Below are positions 8,140-16,049 of a DNA stretch of 37,075 nt, piece after piece. The notes under the pieces were generated by a model. That model searched no databases, was not told the DNA's origin, and saw nothing but the letters and a program-made list of their open reading frames with translations. Both the position numbers and the translations under genes were made by a program. Where the stretch lies: assembly GCA_016867975.1 (NCBI GenBank), contig VGIC01000020.1:1-37075 (forward strand), read 5' to 3'. The stretch comes from Betaproteobacteria bacterium (GTDB lineage: Bacteria; Pseudomonadota; Gammaproteobacteria; Burkholderiales; Methylophilaceae). The first letter of the stretch is position 1. Every line of letters starts with the position of its first letter.

Positions 8140-9447
8140 TTATTCACCGTCAGATGCCTTACGATAAGCTTCACGCGCTGCTGCTGTTTCACTTTCGGTT
8201 GGATCAGTTGGCTCATTGTTATCTAGCGTATTAAAGGCACGGGCTTTAATGGCGACCTTCTCAGACACCAGCTCCTCAAAACCTAACCCCAAGTCCATGG
8301 CTTTGTTGTTGATATATCCATCTAAGGCTAGAAAGAATGGATGAATTGCCTGTTCATAATCACGATAACCATGGGTTGCCATCCATGTAGTGACCGCACT
8401 AAAACCACGATTGAGCGTTTCCCTGTCGTTCGGGGTTCTATCCAGTGAGAAGCGTTGTTTTAACTCCCCACCTGAGGTTTCCCAATCAACAGAAGATAAA
8501 GCGACCCATAAGGGATGAATCGGCCAACGGGTACGGGTTTTATCCTCAAGGTTAGGTATTGTTAGTTTTAACCATTCGGTAGTGGCGTAAGACCACAGTC
8601 CGTTTAAATTGGCTAATACATCAGTCAGCTTGGCTAGGTCTTTTTGAATCAACATTTGACGCTTGAACTCAAACTCTAAACGCCAGATCGGTTCTCCTTC
8701 ATTCCATCCTGCTGCTTTCCATAATGGGATCAGATAACCTTTATTGCTTTTTTCTATTTCAAGTAGCTTGTCATATAAACGCGCAGCCATCACACCACCC
8801 AAACCGACTGCCCAACCCGTGAAGCGATTATCAATGGAATAAGCATTCACAGACCCAGCATGCGTCACCCAGGCCTCACGATTCCATGCTTCCATGTTCT
8901 GATGAGATACAAAGTCCACGAACATATCAATACGACTGACGTTTGCCGTGGATTCTAATGCGCCTAGTTGTGACAGAATCGTTGATAGACGGCTTTCTGC
9001 TTCTTCAGGCAATAGATGGGTTAGGTACTCACTGGAAATCTTCACATAGGCCATTGGTACAGCTTTGCTAGGACGGGATAACTGAATACGAAAGGCGTTA
9101 TCTTCCAGCACATAACTAAACATCGAGGTGCCTTTGTCTTTGACCTCAAACAAATGCTCACCGATCTTGATTTGGGCTTTGGCTTGTTCTTGCGGATTCT
9201 CAGATTGCGCTAGTTTCTTTAGCTGGATGAGTTGCTGATTGATTTCAGGGTGAAGGTTGCCTTGATAAGACAGATATAAACTATCTATACCCCATCTTAA
9301 AAACTTAACTTGATCTTGATTAATGCTGTTATTAGTAGCTCTGTTAGTAAGCACCGCTACTGCTTCACGGTCTCCGACCGCCCCGCGCTGACGCGCTGTG
9401 TCGTTCGTAGACCGTGAAGCGTTCTGAGTGTTTTGATTGTCCTGCAT
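8140..9447 (-). CDS. Replication-initiator-like protein of the island
   Basis: This protein of 435 residues resembles the replication initiation proteins (Rep_trans/RstA-like) found beside integrases in small integrative elements. Supporting features are the opening strand LRWGIDSLYLSYQG, the acidic NVSRIDMFVDFV strand that could bind metal, the RLYDKLLEIEKSNK segment, which fits a nicking-tyrosine motif, and WRLEFEFKRQ. I chose the ATG at 9447 because a GGAGGA ribosome site lies seven bases before it; the frame also has a TTG at 9462. The first 40 residues are Asn-, Thr- and Arg-rich and probably disordered. If correct, it nicks an origin and starts rolling-circle replication of the excised island. 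The family assignment is by eye. Confidence 0.62.
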   Translation of the reverse strand: MQDNQNTQNASRSTNDTARQRGAVGDREAVAVLTNRATNNSINQDQVKFLRWGIDSLYLSYQGNLHPEINQQLIQLKKLAQSENPQEQAKAQIKIGEHLFEVKDKGTSMFSYVLEDNAFRIQLSRPSKAVPMAYVKISSEYLTHLLPEEAESRLSTILSQLGALESTANVSRIDMFVDFVSHQNMEAWNREAWVTHAGSVNAYSIDNRFTGWAVGLGGVMAARLYDKLLEIEKSNKGYLIPLWKAAGWNEGEPIWRLEFEFKRQMLIQKDLAKLTDVLANLNGLWSYATTEWLKLTIPNLEDKTRTRWPIHPLWVALSSVDWETSGGELKQRFSLDRTPNDRETLNRGFSAVTTWMATHGYRDYEQAIHPFFLALDGYINNKAMDLGLGFEELVSEKVAIKARAFNTLDNNEPTDPTESETAAAREAYRKASDGE

Positions 9448-9553
9448 AATAATATCCTCCAAATAAGGGAGGACGACTGCCCCTGCCGTCCAAAAATTGA
9501 ATGGGCGACAGGAATATTAAGCATGAGGAACTACAGACTACAGGCAACTAAAA

Positions 9554-10447
9554 TTATTTCACTTGCCTGTACAATTGATTGAATTTGCGTCTCTGGCGTT
9601 GAACTATTTGAACATCATCAATCCCGAATTTAGGATGGTAGCCAACTCCCTCCAGATAAAAATCTAGAATTTCTTGACTGGTAACTGACTTGTTTAAACA
9701 TCTTAGAGTTAGAAGCTCTTTAAAAAATATCCATAACAAAGGATATTTATTGGAGCCACGCCGTGGAGGATTATTCACTCGATAAGCAAGCGAATCTAGA
9801 AAATCACGATTCCCCTTCATGGACTGTTTTGTCAGCTGCTTTTGAAAATATGGCAATAAGGATCGATCTATCTGAATAGCTTTAACTAACGCATCATCAT
9901 CCTGATTATTGATAGCACGACTTACCAATTCAAATATAGGTTCACCATGTGCGGCAATTGCGAGATCATTATAAAAAAGTACCAACTGGTTAATCCAAAA
10001 ATCACGTTGAAATTGACGATCTTCACTAGACAAACTAGTAGCATATGACGAGCTAACATCTACATCTAAAGCAAGAAATCCCAACTCAGAAAAAGCATCA
10101 CTAGGGTTTTCAGAAGCTGCTTGTGCTAAATCTGTTACCAGATCTGTAAGAAATTCATTTACTCGCTCAATGGTGGGATTCTCACCAATAGCTTCAGCAA
10201 TCGCATGAGAAAATTCTTTGTGTTGTAGCTCGCGTTCTTTAACCCATTTTGCAACACCTTGACGAGTATAAAGATCAGCCCAATGAGTAACACCTAAAGC
10301 CTCAAAGTAATCGAGAATTGAATCTGGATAAGGAAACCAGCCGCCATGCTTATCCATTAAATCAAACCACTCCACGTATGCTTGGAGTTTTTTCACAATG
10401 AGAGGCGCGGCAACTTTTAAAGGGATGTTTATCAAACCATTTTGCAT
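9554..10447 (-). CDS. Unrecognised island protein, 297 aa
   Basis: I do not recognise this protein. It has 297 residues, is largely helical in composition, and shows no signal peptide, membrane segment or catalytic motif that I can identify. Features that can be seen are an aromatic N-terminal stretch (YVEWFDLMDKHGGWFPYP), an acidic middle (residues about 120-150) and a basic C-terminus ending QRQRRKFNQLYRQVK. It lies between the Rep-like gene and the ATPase, where integrative elements often carry cargo. Its gene is A+T-rich: the 60 bases from 10021 contain 22 G or C. The start ATG at 10447 follows a GAAAGGG-type ribosome site. It could be cargo or part of replication control; I cannot tell. 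Confidence 0.7.
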   Translation of the reverse strand: MQNGLINIPLKVAAPLIVKKLQAYVEWFDLMDKHGGWFPYPDSILDYFEALGVTHWADLYTRQGVAKWVKERELQHKEFSHAIAEAIGENPTIERVNEFLTDLVTDLAQAASENPSDAFSELGFLALDVDVSSSYATSLSSEDRQFQRDFWINQLVLFYNDLAIAAHGEPIFELVSRAINNQDDDALVKAIQIDRSLLPYFQKQLTKQSMKGNRDFLDSLAYRVNNPPRRGSNKYPLLWIFFKELLTLRCLNKSVTSQEILDFYLEGVGYHPKFGIDDVQIVQRQRRKFNQLYRQVK

Positions 10448-10723
10448 TCATACCCTTTCGTTAATCTAGCTCAATGGGTGGGCTTGGCATATTAGTAGCT
10501 ACTTAACCATAAAATATTTAAAGGCTTTAATTTTAGCATCCCAGAAAAAAGCAAAAAATTTAAGGGCCATTATGAAAAGAAATAAAAAATCAACTCAAAG
10601 AAAACGCGAGTGCAAATTTAGAGCGGAACACAATAGATTTAGTCTCGTACAAAAAAGAAAAAAAACAAGAACTATTCAGATACATACTCGGGCTCAAAAT
10701 GTTGCAGAGGACATCTTACCGTT

Positions 10724-13450
10724 CTAAAACTGAGCGCCATGCGTGTGACTAGCACTGAGGCGGAGTCGAATCTGTTTTTCGATCTCGATAATGGCAAACA
10801 GCGCCACACCTATGGCAATAGCCAATAGCACGTCTAGAAATGGAACCGACTCGGTTGCGAACATCGTCTGCAGAGGAGGTAGATAGGTGATGGCGATCTG
10901 CGCAACCGTGACGATGGCCACCACAGCCCAAACCACCTTGGTACCTCGTACAGCTTTCCAATTCAAAGAAGTGCTGTAGAAATTTCGGATAAAAAGCAGG
11001 TGAAAAATCTCCATCACCACCAGCGTATTCACGGCCAGCGTGCGCGCCAATTCGACGGAGTAACCGCGATCGATGGCGTAGGTGTAAATGCCGTAGACCC
11101 CACACAGAAACAGTATCGCCACCAGCACGATGTGCCACAACAGGGTGCCACTCAATAGCGGCTCGCTACGCTCGCGCGGTGGCCGCAACATGGTGCCCTT
11201 CTCTGTGGGCTCAAAAGCCAAAGCAATGCCCAGCGTGATTGCGGTAATCAGATTGACCCACAGGATCTGGACCGGGGTGATGGGCAATGTCAATCCCAAC
11301 AGCAGAGCAGTCACAATCGTCATGGCCTCACCCGCGTTGGTGGGCAAAGTCCAACTGATCACTTTGCGGATGTTGTCATAAACCGTGCGACCTTCTCTCA
11401 CCGCAGCAACGATAGAGGCAAAATTGTCATCGGCCAGCACCAGTTCGGCCGCTTCCTTGGCAGCCTCTGACCCTTTTTTCCCCATCGCGATTCCGGCATC
11501 GGCACGTTTGAGTGCCGGTGCGTCATTCACCCCATCGCCGGTCATGGCCACCGTTAGGCCATGAGCCTGAAGCGCGGTAACCAGCCGCAACTTGTGCTCG
11601 GGACTGGTGCGGGCAAAGATGTCGCAGTGCAAAGCGGCCTGCTGCAGGGCGCTATCGTTCATCGCGTCCAAGTTCGCCCCTGTCAGCACGGTGTCGGTAT
11701 TCTGCAAGCCGATCTGCTTACCAATAGCGGCAGCGGTTTTGGCATGGTCACCGGTGATCATCTTTACGCGGATACCTGCGCCATGACATTCGCGAACCGC
11801 TGCAATCGCCTCGGCGCGCGGTGGGTCTATCATGCCCACCATGCCCAACAAGGTCAGCGGACCTTCCACATCGCCGTGCTCTAAAACGGTATGTTCGGCC
11901 GCCATCGAGCGCACCGCAAAAGCCAGCACGCGCTGACCTTGCGCGGCGATTTTTTCCGCACTCTGATTCCAATAGACTGTATCCAGAGGCTCGGCACTGT
12001 TATTTGCACCACGCTGGCTTTCGCACATAGCCATTAATCGTTCCGGCGCACCCTTGACGAACACGAAGGAGCGTTGATCGTGGTCGTGATGAAGCGTGGC
12101 CATGAACCGATGCTTCGAATCAAAAGGGATAGCATCCGTGCGAGTCCACTGCGCTTGCAGCGTGCGTGGGTCAATGTCCATCTTGCCGGCAAACGCCAAC
12201 AGGGCACCCTCCATGGGGTCGCCCGCTACCTGCCAGACGCCATCTTTCTGATGCACAGCTGCGTCATTGCACAGCGCGGCAGCACGAGCCAATTCTTCAA
12301 GCACTTGGTGTTCTGACGGAGACACCTCCACCTCTTCAAGCAGCAATGCGCCCGTTGGGGCATAGCCATCATCCTCCAGCGAGAAGCGATGTTGGTGCGT
12401 TAGCACCGATGCCACTACCATCTCGTTGCGGGTCAATGTGCCGGTTTTGTCGGTGCAGATAACAGATACGGAGCCTAGGGTTTCGATGGCGGGCAAACGT
12501 CGCACGATGGCGTTGCGTCGCGCCATGGCTTGTACCCCCACCGCCAGTGTGATAGTCAATACGGCGGGAAGTCCTTCAGGAATGGCCGCCACCGACAGAC
12601 CAACCACAGCCATGAACAGTTCGGAAAAATCATGGTGACCTACAAAGTAGCCATAGACCAGCAACAGCGCTGCAATCAGCAAGATAAAAGCAGTCAGCCA
12701 CTTGGCAAACGCCCCCATTTGCTTGACCAAGGGCGTGGTGAGGGTCTGCACTTCGGACAGCAAGCCGCTGATATGCCCGATCTCAGTATGGGCGCCGGTG
12801 GCAACCACCACGGCCTTGGCCTGACCGCTCGTGACCAAGGTGCCGGAAAATGCCATGCAGGTGCGATCCCCCAGCGCAGCATCCGCTGCGGCAATGTGGG
12901 TGTTTTTTTCAACTGGGACGGATTCACCCGTCAAAATAGCCTCTTGAATGGACAACCCATGCGCGGTAATCAGGCGCATATCGGCAGGCACCTTATCGCC
13001 TGCTTCCAGCAACACAACATCGCCAGGCACAAGCTGCTCCCCGGCAATGCTGATGCGTGCACCATTACGAATCACATTGGCGTGGGGAGCCAGCATGTGG
13101 CGAATCGCATCCATGGCTTGTTCCGCCTTGCCCTCTTGGATGAAACCGATGATTGCATTGGCAATCACCACCGCCAGAATAACCCCCGTATCAACCCAAT
13201 GCCCCAGAAACGCAGTGATCGCTGCCGAGCCAATCAAAACGTAGATCAGCACATTGTGAAAATGAAGCAGGAAACGAACCACGGCGGATCGGCGCGCAGC
13301 TTCGGGTAGGCGATTAGGACCGTGCTTTGCAAGACGCTCTTGTGCTTCGCGCTCATCCAAGCCGGCCAAGTTGGTTTCCAAGTGAGCACCGACACGTTCC
13401 ATGGATAGGTGATGCCAAGCTACTGAGCGACCTTCTAGTTTCGAATTCAT
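10724..13450 (-). CDS. P-type cation-transporting ATPase (P2 type)
   Basis: This membrane pump uses an aspartyl-phosphate intermediate to move cations. In order there are the N-terminal cation-ATPase domain (WHHLSMERVGAHLETNLAGLD), the actuator with LTGESVPVEK, M4 with the PEGLP metal-site motif, phosphorylation motif DKTGTLT (Asp at about residue 334), nucleotide-binding KGAPE, the hinge TGDGVNDAPALKRADAGIAMG, and the C-terminal M5-M10 bundle. M5 keeps Asn and Glu (TNAGEAM), but M6 reads NLITAITLG where Ca2+ pumps have TDG, so one Ca2+-coordinating Asp is missing and the ion is uncertain. The start is the ATG at 13450, five bases after GGAG. The gene is G+C-rich (40 of 60 bases from 12781), unlike its island neighbours. 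Confidence 0.93.
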   Translation of the reverse strand: MNSKLEGRSVAWHHLSMERVGAHLETNLAGLDEREAQERLAKHGPNRLPEAARRSAVVRFLLHFHNVLIYVLIGSAAITAFLGHWVDTGVILAVVIANAIIGFIQEGKAEQAMDAIRHMLAPHANVIRNGARISIAGEQLVPGDVVLLEAGDKVPADMRLITAHGLSIQEAILTGESVPVEKNTHIAAADAALGDRTCMAFSGTLVTSGQAKAVVVATGAHTEIGHISGLLSEVQTLTTPLVKQMGAFAKWLTAFILLIAALLLVYGYFVGHHDFSELFMAVVGLSVAAIPEGLPAVLTITLAVGVQAMARRNAIVRRLPAIETLGSVSVICTDKTGTLTRNEMVVASVLTHQHRFSLEDDGYAPTGALLLEEVEVSPSEHQVLEELARAAALCNDAAVHQKDGVWQVAGDPMEGALLAFAGKMDIDPRTLQAQWTRTDAIPFDSKHRFMATLHHDHDQRSFVFVKGAPERLMAMCESQRGANNSAEPLDTVYWNQSAEKIAAQGQRVLAFAVRSMAAEHTVLEHGDVEGPLTLLGMVGMIDPPRAEAIAAVRECHGAGIRVKMITGDHAKTAAAIGKQIGLQNTDTVLTGANLDAMNDSALQQAALHCDIFARTSPEHKLRLVTALQAHGLTVAMTGDGVNDAPALKRADAGIAMGKKGSEAAKEAAELVLADDNFASIVAAVREGRTVYDNIRKVISWTLPTNAGEAMTIVTALLLGLTLPITPVQILWVNLITAITLGIALAFEPTEKGTMLRPPRERSEPLLSGTLLWHIVLVAILFLCGVYGIYTYAIDRGYSVELARTLAVNTLVVMEIFHLLFIRNFYSTSLNWKAVRGTKVVWAVVAIVTVAQIAITYLPPLQTMFATESVPFLDVLLAIAIGVALFAIIEIEKQIRLRLSASHTHGAQF

Positions 13451-13803
13451 CATGACTCCGTTCATGCATTGCCACTCCACGTATGTATCGGCACTGGAGC
13501 CTTAAGGCATGCGGTCAGCCACCGATAAGTAGAGCATAGGAAGATTCTATCTCATTCGATGCGCGTCTAGAGCCTCTTCGCAAAGATACGGACCGCCTCG
13601 CTAGCTAACTGGTCTGCCAAGGTGAGATATTTGCTAAGTCGATATATGTCAGTCATAGAGAGCACTTTCTGTTGGGTGCAGTTTCTGAACAAGCCCAGTC
13701 CGGAACTTAAATTTTGCATTAAACGTGACAATTCTGACGAGCATCAACGAGCTCTAGCGATTGAGGGCGAGCAAACATGTTTAATAATCAATATGTTACA
13801 TCA
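13451..13803. other. Gene-free right end of the island
   Basis: This stretch lies between the ATPase start and attR. I see no convincing gene on either strand. The one open frame reading toward attR has no recognisable domain and runs into the tRNA repeat. The ATPase promoter presumably lies near the left end. Confidence 0.5.
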
Positions 13804-13849
13804 ACTGTTAATCCGTGTGTCCCTGGTTCGAGCCCAGGTTGAGGAGCCA
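13804..13849 (+). repeat. attR: second copy of the tRNA-Asn 3' end
   Basis: This is a perfect copy of 6796-6841, from ACTGTTAATCCG to GGAGCCA. It is not a tRNA because the 5' half is missing. It marks the right boundary of the island and restores the chromosomal side of the original tRNA gene. Confidence 0.93.
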
Positions 13850-14056
13850 ATTTGATACAAAAGTGGGCACTCTTCCGAGAGTGCCCTTTTTTGTTTCTGC
13901 AATCGCTCCAGCTAGCGCAGCATAACTTCCTGATATTTGCGCTTCATTGCCTTCGATTCTAATCTCATTCACCAGCAACTTTAGGTACTCTTTACCGAAT
14001 TTAGAGTTTCTATCTAATAGCTTTGATCGGTTAAATAGCGGCTTGCAGCAATGCAA
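13808..14056 (-). pseudogene. C-terminal remnant of a serine recombinase
   Basis: The frame encodes about 60 residues matching the extreme C-terminus of large resolvase/invertase-type recombinases: LDRNSKFGKEYLKLLVNEIR, then GSYAALAGAI and KKGTLGRVPTFVSNWL. It then runs antisense through the tRNA copy (NLGSNQGHTD) and stops. The catalytic domain and most of the protein are absent, and the 5' side ends near a terminator hairpin at 14039. It is therefore a scar of a different element that once used the same tRNA-Asn end. Confidence 0.7.
13865..13892 (+). terminator. Original tRNA-Asn terminator, now beyond attR
   Basis: A perfect 9-bp stem (GGGCACTCT with AGAGTGCCC) with a four-base loop is followed by six T residues. 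It begins 15 bases after the CCA copy of attR. Before integration it probably ended the tRNA-Asn transcript. Confidence 0.8.
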
Positions 14057-14068
14057 GCCGTTTTATTT
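14039..14068 (+). terminator. Hairpin terminator in the recombination scar
   Basis: A perfect 9-bp stem (CGGCTTGCA with TGCAAGCCG) with a GCAA loop is followed by TTTTATTTT. The gene it once served is not evident. Just after it, a short frame reads KFAFGNDLGTN and stops, which could be the last residues of a lost integrase. Confidence 0.6.
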
Positions 14069-14505
14069 TGTGGCATAAATTTGCTTTTGGGAACGATTTG
14101 GGAACAAATTGACCTCAAATAACCAAAAAGCAAACACCAACTTAGCTAACTCTGACCATACCATACTTTTTTTAAGGAGGGGATGACTCGATTAAATCCA
14201 TTCTTTGCTGCATGCTTTGTTAACGTATACACCCCTCATTTAGGCGGAAGCTGGAGCGCCTAACTCCAGAGCAAATCCCACGGCAAAGTGAACACAAACC
14301 CACTCAAGGAGTGCGTGAGCCCCAAAGGCTATATTCCCTCTTCCACTGGTGAGTGTATGGGTGTGGATACTATCGTAATCCATGGGGTCGATCACCGCGA
14401 TCAATCTCAATTCAGTCATCTATTCAAAAAAACTGATAAAGTGTGCTGAAAAAAGAAAAACTAAGTGATAGAATACGCACCGCACGAAAATAACAACTTC
14501 CACCT
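14069..14505. other. Gene-poor scar between attR and tRNA-Leu
   Basis: No confident gene is present. Two short frames stand out. A 26-codon frame at 14183-14263 (+) starts with ATG directly behind a strong AAGGAGG site. A 59-residue frame at 14240-14419 (-) begins MTELRLIAVIDPMDYDSIHT; I do not recognise it, and it may be chance or a fragment of a mobile-element gene. A weak promoter for tRNA-Leu (CTGAAA, 17 bases, TAGAAT) ends at 14474. Confidence 0.4.
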
Positions 14506-14592
14506 GCCCGGGTGGTGAAATTGGTAGACACAAGAGACTTAAAATCTCTCGCTCGTAAGGGCGTGCCGGTTCGATTCCGGCCCCGGGCACCA
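14506..14592 (+). tRNA. tRNA-Leu (anticodon UAA)
   Basis: This is an 87-base tRNA with a long variable arm, as expected for leucine. The acceptor stem pairs GCCCGGG with CCCGGGC, the anticodon loop CTTAAAA has TAA, the T arm is GCCGGTTCGATTCCGGC, and ACCA closes the encoded 3' end. A -10 box (TAGAAT) and a G+C-rich discriminator lie upstream. An integrase fragment directly downstream shows that this tRNA has also served as an integration site. Confidence 0.96.
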
Positions 14593-14623
14593 TTTAAAAT
14601 ACTTTTTCACAGTCCAATCCAGT

Positions 14624-14737
14624 CCAATCACCTCGGCAGATTCAAAATGCTGGCGATTCAAATATCGCTACCTCGGCAAAGAAAAACTTCTCTCAATTGG
14701 CCAGTACCCGCATGTCTCACTCATGCATATGAGAATT
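14624..14737 (+). pseudogene. N-terminal fragment of a P4-type integrase
   Basis: Read by hand in one frame, the stretch gives ITSADSKCWRFKYRYLGKEK followed by LLSIGQYPHVSLMHMR. This is the arm-type DNA-binding domain (DUF4102) of P4-like integrases. No start codon or catalytic domain remains, and the sequence passes straight into the fic operators. It lies 30 bases after tRNA-Leu, the usual place of such an integrase. Confidence 0.75.
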
Positions 14738-14738
14738 A

Positions 14739-14835
14739 TGCGGTAATAAACACACCTTATTACCGCAAGTTTAGCGGTGATTGTTGACTATGCGGCAATA
14801 ACGTGTAATTATTACCGCATGAGTAGCGGTAATAA
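14739..14835 (+). promoter_or_regulatory. Duplicated operator array overlapping the fic start
   Basis: Six related half-sites form two copies of a three-part unit with a 52-bp period. Unit 1 (14739-14783) has TGCGGTAATAA, a 7-base spacer, TTATTACCGCA, then AGCGGTGATTG. Unit 2 (14791-14835) has TGCGGCAATAA, a 7-base spacer, TTATTACCGCA, then AGCGGTAATAA. The A of the fic start codon is the last base of the second inverted repeat, and the third half-site is inside codons 3-6. A TTGACT at 14784-14789 could be a -35 box between the units. A repressor bound here would block both transcription and initiation. Confidence 0.7.
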
Positions 14836-15940
14836 TCAAAAATATATCTGGCAACAAGCTGAATGGCCGCAATGGTCGTTTAATTCAGCAGCATTTTCAC
14901 AACTATTAGCACAGGTTAATCTTGAACGTGGACGCTTGCTTGGTTCTATGCAAGCGCTGGGATTTAAACTCGCTGAAGAGGCTAGCCTTAAAGTATTAAC
15001 CAGCGAAGTGGTTAAATCGAGTGAGATAGAAGGTGAGCGACTTAATCCTGAAGCCGTACGATCATCCATAGCTAGAAGGCTAGGCATAGAGGCTGGTGGA
15101 CTTGTACCTTCGGATAAGTATGTCGATAGTGTGGTCGAAATGGTGTTAGATGCTACACGCAATTGCAGTACAGCATTAACGCATGAGCGTTTATTTGGCT
15201 GGCACGCAGCACTTTTCCCTACAGGCCACAGTGGCATGTTTAAGCTTACCGTTGCTGCTTATAGAGATGACGCAGCAGGAGCAATGCAAGTGGTTTCAGG
15301 TGGCATAGGCCATGAGAAAGTGCATTATGAAGCACCTTCAGCGACAGTACTTCATCCAGAAATGACCCACTTTTTACACTGGTTTAATCACGAGTTAGGA
15401 TTAGACCCTGTAATCAAGGCTGGGTTAGCACACTTGTGGTTTGTTACCTTGCACCCGTTTGATGATGGTAACGGTCGCATAGGCCGTGCGATATGCGATA
15501 TGGCGTTAGCTCGTGCAGACGGATTGCCACAAAGGTTTTATAGTTTGTCCGCACAAATGCAGCGTAAGCGCGAAGACTACTACAATAGCCTAGAGCAAAC
15601 GCAAAAGGGTACGTTAGACGTGACTGCTTGGCTAACTTGGTTCTTAGGTTGTTTGTTACGTGCAGTGCAAAGTGCGAATGAAGAGCTAAAAGGCGTAGTG
15701 TATTTAGCTAATTTAAGTCAGCGATTGCCGAGTGGTAGGTTGAATGAGCGCCAGATGAAAATGCTGAACATGGTGATGCACGGTTTCAATGGAAATCTCA
15801 CTACGGGTAAATGGGCTAAGATTGCTCAATGCTCTACCGATACGGCTTTGCGTGATGTAAGTGAGTTGGTTGAATTAGGTGTTTTACTAAAAGCTGGCGA
15901 GTCAAAACGTGCCGCTCATTACGTTTTAAGCGAGTTTTAG
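14819..15940 (+). CDS. Fic-domain protein with C-terminal winged helix
   Basis: Fic enzymes usually transfer AMP from ATP to a protein hydroxyl. The core motif HPFDDGNGRIGR is complete, with the catalytic His at residue 212 of 373. The N-terminal helix carries SSEIEG (residues 67-72), the inhibitory S/T-x3-E-G motif, so this is a self-inhibited class II Fic. The N-terminal part (IWQQAEWPQWSFN) is typical of the DUF4172-containing group. The C-terminus (LTTGKWAKIAQCSTDTALRD) looks like a winged helix that could bind the operators upstream. I chose the ATG at 14819, inside the operator; a frame extension to 14777 would run through the operator. It stands alone between mobile-element scars and argG, and its target is unknown. 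Confidence 0.9.
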   Translation: MSSGNNQKYIWQQAEWPQWSFNSAAFSQLLAQVNLERGRLLGSMQALGFKLAEEASLKVLTSEVVKSSEIEGERLNPEAVRSSIARRLGIEAGGLVPSDKYVDSVVEMVLDATRNCSTALTHERLFGWHAALFPTGHSGMFKLTVAAYRDDAAGAMQVVSGGIGHEKVHYEAPSATVLHPEMTHFLHWFNHELGLDPVIKAGLAHLWFVTLHPFDDGNGRIGRAICDMALARADGLPQRFYSLSAQMQRKREDYYNSLEQTQKGTLDVTAWLTWFLGCLLRAVQSANEELKGVVYLANLSQRLPSGRLNERQMKMLNMVMHGFNGNLTTGKWAKIAQCSTDTALRDVSELVELGVLLKAGESKRAAHYVLSEF

Positions 15941-16001
15941 TAATCAACCGTAAAACCCCGTGAGTAGCACGGGGGCGTGCTTATTTGCAAAAAATAAAAC
16001 T

Positions 16002-16027
16002 AGCACTAACTATATTGGTGCTTTTTT
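16002..16027 (+). terminator. Terminator after fic, converging on argG
   Basis: An 8-bp stem that includes one G-T pair (GCACTAA with TTGGTGC at its core) is followed by six T residues. It lies between the fic stop and the argG stop, which face each other. A second 7-bp hairpin without a T-run is at 15956-15974. Confidence 0.65.
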
Positions 16028-16049
16028 ATGTCTGCGCATTTCTGAATGA

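Larger units (their letters stand above)
6842..13849. mobile_element. Integrated genomic island at tRNA-Asn
   Basis: The island is about 7 kb, bounded by the 46-bp repeats at 6796-6841 and 13804-13849. It carries five genes, all on the minus strand: tyrosine integrase, overlapping HTH protein, Rep-like protein, an unrecognised 297-aa protein and a P-type cation ATPase. The Rep-like gene suggests that the ancestor replicated as a circle, as satellite or plasmid-like integrative elements do. Base composition is uneven: the ATPase is far richer in G+C than the 297-aa gene. No conjugation or capsid genes are visible, so it would need help to move between cells. Confidence 0.9.

Noticed and set aside
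9365-9547. 60-residue minus-strand frame overlapping the Rep-like gene start
   Set aside because: It overlaps the well-supported Rep-like gene and its ribosome site, is rich in Ser and Arg, and has no recognisable domain.
12530-13309. 259-residue plus-strand open frame opposite the P-type ATPase
   Set aside because: It lies entirely antisense to a gene with complete ATPase motifs in G+C-rich DNA, where long antisense frames are expected by chance.
13804-13849. A second tRNA-Asn gene at the right end of the island
   Set aside because: Only the 3' 46 bases are present; the acceptor 5' strand, D arm and half of the anticodon stem are missing.
13622-13855. 77-residue plus-strand frame ending in attR
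   Set aside because: It has no ribosome site or domain and reads into the tRNA-Asn copy, so it is best explained as chance.
15956-15974. 7-bp G+C-rich hairpin after fic as the main terminator
   Set aside because: It lacks a T-run; the hairpin at 16002-16027 with six T residues is the better candidate.
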